NCBI GenBank assembly: GCA_009926625.1
Contig: RFON01000012.1
Span: forward strand, 1-64,000
Direction of reading: 5' to 3'
DNA from: Planctomycetota bacterium
GTDB lineage: Bacteria > Planctomycetota > Phycisphaerae > Phycisphaerales > SM1A02
DNA length: 64,000 bases
Part shown: one piece after another, positions 61,325-64,000 of the stretch
How positions within the stretch are numbered: the first letter of the stretch is position 1
Layout of the letters: each line of letters begins with the position of its first letter
The notes under the pieces: model-generated
Seen by the model: the letters and a program-made list of their open reading frames with translations, nothing else
The model's database searches: none
Told to the model about the DNA's origin: nothing
Translations under genes and position numbers: made by a program

Positions 61325-62220
61325 CGCCAGGACGGCGCCGCATCGTGCGGATCGCCGCATTCATCGTCGCGATCGCGCTGCTGGTTGCTGCGGTGATCGC
61401 GATCCTCCGAAGTGCGCCCACCATCGACCAGGTGCGTGCAGCCGTGGTGCACCCCGATCCCACCAAGGTGCTGCTGTGCATCGCGGCGCTGCTCGTCAAC
61501 ATCGTGGCGTGCGGCGGCATCTTCCACGCGCTGCTCGCGTCGTTCGGACGAATCCGCCGCTTCGAGATGGTGCAACTCATCGCGACCTCAAGCGTGCTCA
61601 ACTACCTGCCCTTGCGGCCGGGGCTCATCGGGCGCATCGCGCATCAGGATGTGGTGAACGGGATTCCACTACGGCGGTCCGCCATCTCGGTCGTCGAGGC
61701 GGGCGCCGTGTGCGCGTGCTCGATCGTCTGGCTCGCGGGCGCGGTCGCGCTTGCGCACTGGACCGGCATCGACACGCTTGGTTGGATCGTTGCAGTACTT
61801 CCATCGCTCGGTTGGTGTGCAAGGCGCACGACCCAACCGACGACCGTGCAGCGGCTGCTCAACGCGCTCGCGTGGCGACAAGTCGATCTGTTGGCGTGGG
61901 GCGTTCGCTACTGGGCGGTCTTCGGACTGCTCGGTGTGTCGCTATCGCCGATCGACTGCGCACGCGCGGTGTGCATCGGAGGCACCGCGAATCTTGTGCC
62001 GTTCATCGGGAACGGGCTCGGCATTCGCGAGTGGGCCATCGGACTTGCGGGTGAACGCATGGCGCTGTGGAGCACGGATGTCGGGCTGGCAGCGGAACTG
62101 CTCAATCGCGCAGTGGATGTCGCGGTGGCGGTGCCCATCGGACTGCTCTGTGCCGTCCCGATCACGCGTCGCCTTCGCGCTGCGATGGCCGCCCGCGACG
62201 GAACCGCTTCGGGTTCATGA
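61321..62220 (+). CDS. LPG synthase/UPF0104-like flippase-domain membrane protein
   Basis: 299-residue membrane protein with about eight hydrophobic segments. The pattern IAAFIVAIALLVAAVIAIL, VLNYLPLRPGLIGRIAHQDVVNGIPLRRSAISVVEAGAV and NLVPFIGNGLGIREWAIGL matches the lysylphosphatidylglycerol synthase TM-region/UPF0104 family, thought to flip lipid-linked substrates. The GLGIREW motif is the strongest marker. Overlaps both neighbours as ATGA, so it is co-translated with the TPR-like protein and the GT2 glycosyltransferase and probably handles the lipid acceptor of the latter. Confidence 0.78.
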   Translation: MTPGRRRIVRIAAFIVAIALLVAAVIAILRSAPTIDQVRAAVVHPDPTKVLLCIAALLVNIVACGGIFHALLASFGRIRRFEMVQLIATSSVLNYLPLRPGLIGRIAHQDVVNGIPLRRSAISVVEAGAVCACSIVWLAGAVALAHWTGIDTLGWIVAVLPSLGWCARRTTQPTTVQRLLNALAWRQVDLLAWGVRYWAVFGLLGVSLSPIDCARAVCIGGTANLVPFIGNGLGIREWAIGLAGERMALWSTDVGLAAELLNRAVDVAVAVPIGLLCAVPITRRLRAAMAARDGTASGS

Positions 62221-63026
62221 ACTACATTCGAACGGTGGCCGATTCGACCGCAGCGAACGAGGGATTGGACCTGGCTGTCGTGGTCACCGCGTGCAACAGC
62301 ATGCGGACGATCGAAAGGTGCATCTCGAGCGTGCGTCCGATCGCTGCAACGATCATCGTCGTGGACAGTGGCAGCACCGACGGAACCATCGCGGCGTGCG
62401 AGCGGCTGGGTGCCCAAGTGGTGCACCACGACTGGGAGGGATTTGCACGGCAGAAGTCCTTCGCCCTGTCACTTGCGTCGAAGCACGCCTGGGTGTTGCT
62501 GCTCGACAGCGACGAGAGTCTTGAACCAGACCTCCAGACTGGGCTGGTGAGCGCCATCCGAAGCGTGCCCGCCGCCACGCGCGCGATCGCGATCAATCGG
62601 CGTCTCTGGTTCGATGGTGGATGGCTGCGACGCGTTGCGTTCCCCGACTGGGTCGTGCGCTGCGGACGCCGCGGAGCGCTGCGAATCGACGATCGACCCG
62701 TGCATGAAGTCGTGGAAGCGGATGGTCCCGTTGCGCGGGCGGAAGGGATCTGTCGCCACGACTCGTGGGCCGATGCCGCCGATGCGATCAAGCGCGGCGA
62801 GCGCTACGCCGAACTCGGCGCGCCCTATCGCCGCGCGAGTGCGTTCCCACTGCTGCCCTTCCTTGGCAGTGCGTTGGCGATTGCGTTCAAACAGGGGATT
62901 GTGCGGGGCGGTCTGCTTGACGGATGGCGCGGCATCACGGTCATCGGTTTGTTCATCATCGGGGCGTACTGCAACCACAAGGCGGCAAGCGCTCATCGGC
63001 GTCGATCCAAACTGGCGGGTTCGTGA
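62217..63026 (+). CDS. Glycosyltransferase, GT2 family (WaaE/KdtX-like)
   Basis: 269-residue GT-A glycosyltransferase. The N-terminal donor site LAVVVTACNSMRTIERCISSV and TIIVVDSGSTDGTIAACERLGAQV (DSGS replaces the usual DDGS) is followed by WVLLLDSDESL (metal DxD). RLWFDGGWLRRVAFPDWVVRCGRRGALRIDDRPVHE is typical of the WaaE-type Kdo-lipid A beta-1,4-glucosyltransferase branch. A hydrophobic C-terminal segment (ITVIGLFIIGAYC) may anchor it. It is the last gene of the operon starting at 58736. ATG 62217 overlaps the stop of the flippase-like gene. Confidence 0.87.
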   Translation: MNYIRTVADSTAANEGLDLAVVVTACNSMRTIERCISSVRPIAATIIVVDSGSTDGTIAACERLGAQVVHHDWEGFARQKSFALSLASKHAWVLLLDSDESLEPDLQTGLVSAIRSVPAATRAIAINRRLWFDGGWLRRVAFPDWVVRCGRRGALRIDDRPVHEVVEADGPVARAEGICRHDSWADAADAIKRGERYAELGAPYRRASAFPLLPFLGSALAIAFKQGIVRGGLLDGWRGITVIGLFIIGAYCNHKAASAHRRRSKLAGS

Positions 63027-63064
63027 GGCGGGGGGGGGCGGCGGCGGACGCGGCGATCAACGCG

Positions 63065-63104
63065 TCAATGCCTCAATGACTCAACGACTCAAGAGCTCAA
63101 GCGC
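63065..63104. repeat. Five tandem degenerate 8-bp repeats (TCAANGAC)
   Basis: TCAATGCC, TCAATGAC, TCAACGAC, TCAAGAGC, TCAAGCGC in strict 8-bp register, after a run of nine G (63030-63038). The repeat spans the stop of the GH57 gene. On the minus strand each unit ends TTGA. Function unknown. Confidence 0.75.
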
Positions 63105-64000
63105 GCTCGCACACTGTCCACCACATTCATGAAGTTGATGTACGCGTCGTACGGACTTTCGTACGGGCTGAAGTACTTGTGGACATCACCATCGGCCCAG
63201 TACTTGGTGCACATGTAGTACAGATGATCGCTCGTGGTCAGCTTGCGCCAATCCTCGAGGATGTACGGATCGCCCGATGCGTGTCGTCGCTTGACCGCCT
63301 CTTCCAGGCGATACAACTCGGCAGCCGCGTTGTCCTGAAGCGGATTGCCAAGCCATGCGCTGAGATCGCGCTCGGTGTCCGCCCAGGAAATCGGCTTCTC
63401 AGCGTCATACTCGCCCACGGGCTGATGCAGGTCCGCCACTTGCGACGGCGTGAGGAACGAATTGTGACCAGGGTTGACATCGAACACCTTCTCCGGCATC
63501 GCGTCGAGGAACTGGAAGATGCCCGTCTCTGCCCACTGATGCTCCCCGAGCGTTTCGTAGTCCATGAACAGGTTGCAGAGGAACCCGTTGCCGTTGATCT
63601 GGTTGACCCAGCGCGCGAACTTCTCCGCCGAAAGCGGCCAGTCCGCCCAGTTGCGATCCGAGAAACGGAATGCGATGTCATCCGACAGCCTGTAGTTCTT
63701 CAGCAACACCTTCACGGGCGCGCAACCCTGCGGCACTGAGCGCGCGGGCGGCGCGTACACGAAGTTGGGGGACCGCGAGCCGAGCAGGCGATCAACTCCC
63801 TCGCACAGGATCGCCTTGTGACGACCAAGCCACGAGATGTGCCCTGCGAGTTCGTTGGTGTAGATCAGTTCCGTGTTGCGGAAGGTGACGGGAGTCACGC
63901 CGAACAGCCGCTGCAGGTTTGCCTCCTGCGCCGCGACCTGCTCGTTGAATTCCGCCTTGGAAAAGAGGAACGAAAGCGAGTGATGGCTGGTCTCGCCGAT
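63089..64000 (-). CDS. GH57 glycoside hydrolase (alpha-amylase-like), 5' end beyond window
   Basis: The last 303 residues of a GH57 enzyme; the frame is open to the window edge, so the true start lies outside (the internal GTG at 63898 is a valine in VTPVTFRNTELIY). Conserved blocks: GETSHHSLSFLFSKAEFNEQV, FRNTELIYTNELAGHIS, LLKNYRLSDDIAFRFSDRNW, CNLFMDYETLGEHQWAETGIF and ISWADTERDLSAWLGNPLQ. The catalytic nucleophile Glu should be in the FRNTELIY-type region and the acid/base Asp in MDYETLGEH. It cleaves alpha-glucans in the cytoplasm. The stop falls within the 8-bp repeat array. Confidence 0.92.
   Translation of the reverse strand: MGETSHHSLSFLFSKAEFNEQVAAQEANLQRLFGVTPVTFRNTELIYTNELAGHISWLGRHKAILCEGVDRLLGSRSPNFVYAPPARSVPQGCAPVKVLLKNYRLSDDIAFRFSDRNWADWPLSAEKFARWVNQINGNGFLCNLFMDYETLGEHQWAETGIFQFLDAMPEKVFDVNPGHNSFLTPSQVADLHQPVGEYDAEKPISWADTERDLSAWLGNPLQDNAAAELYRLEEAVKRRHASGDPYILEDWRKLTTSDHLYYMCTKYWADGDVHKYFSPYESPYDAYINFMNVVDSVRARLSS

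Noticed and set aside
57716..61360. A 1214-codon open frame on the minus strand
   Set aside because: It runs antisense through the whole 58736-61324 gene, which has protein-like codon use and an ATGA-coupled successor. Only its last 326 codons (from 58696) have a signal peptide and plausible composition; the rest is a product of high GC.
63030..63038. A run of nine G as a possible phase-variation tract
   Set aside because: It follows the stop of the GT2 gene and lies outside any start or coding frame, so slippage would not switch a gene.
1..64000. tRNA, rRNA, CRISPR arrays and insertion sequences
   Set aside because: I looked in the intergenic gaps for cloverleaf or repeat-spacer patterns and in the open frames for transposase motifs, and found none.

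Overview
The window looks like chromosomal DNA of a planctomycete, most probably of the class Phycisphaerae. The evidence is GC-rich, tightly packed genes, adjacent DUF1592-type and DUF1552 genes (42 kb), two secreted proteins ending in the dockerin-like 'DxNGDGxVNGxDLAxLLGNWG' repeats common in that group, an LL-diaminopimelate aminotransferase and a tricorn-type protease. No rRNA, tRNA, CRISPR array, insertion sequence or replication origin was seen.

Layout. 0-2.5 kb: a minus-strand kynurenine-catabolism operon (3-hydroxyanthranilate dioxygenase, ACMS decarboxylase, kynureninase cut by the window edge). 2.5-14 kb: housekeeping and small envelope genes (DgkA, a ThiF/MoeB-like enzyme, a dockerin protein, lipoproteins, RutE-like nitroreductase, release factor 3, a glycosyltransferase, acyltransferase-3, DUF418, TauE/SafE and DUF218 proteins). 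14-40 kb: a large surface-polysaccharide locus. It holds a DegT aminotransferase, a sugar N-formyltransferase, an N-terminally truncated PglC-like phosphoglycosyl transferase, two GT4 glycosyltransferases, a fused glutaminase/N-acetyl-sugar amidotransferase, a Wzx flippase, AsnB, an ACP, a GNAT protein, a hypothetical protein, a KASIII, a polysaccharide deacetylase, a Wzy polymerase, a secreted hypothetical protein, WlbA and WlbB, then a decayed Fic gene and a frameshifted galE, and finally Wzz-like and Wza-like export genes. 40-64 kb: a DUF1592/DUF1552 pair, cyclophilin, dapL with a PmtA-like methyltransferase, an M42 peptidase, a tricorn-like S41 protease, pyrophosphatase, a pentaheme cytochrome with dockerin repeats, a lipoprotein, two oligopeptide ABC transporter parts, two large hypotheticals, a flippase-like membrane protein with a GT2, and the 3' part of a GH57 alpha-amylase.

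How the genes work together. The locus carries parts of two nucleotide-sugar routes: DegT plus formyltransferase (an N-formylated amino sugar) and WlbA/WlbB (a 2,3-diacetamido uronic acid) with an amidotransferase that could amidate it. Flippase, polymerase, chain-length and outer-membrane export genes make this a Wzx/Wzy-type system. The ACP, KASIII, GNAT and hypothetical genes look like an extra acyl-modification module. The initiating transferase, galE and Fic genes are damaged, so parts of the locus appear to be remodelled or decaying.

The strongest global signal is regulatory. At 22 starts outside tight operons a TANNNT hexamer lies 5-10 nt before the start codon, leaving no room for a leader. 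This suggests that leaderless transcripts are the normal mode here, whereas genes inside operons start in ATGA, GTGA or TGATG overlaps.
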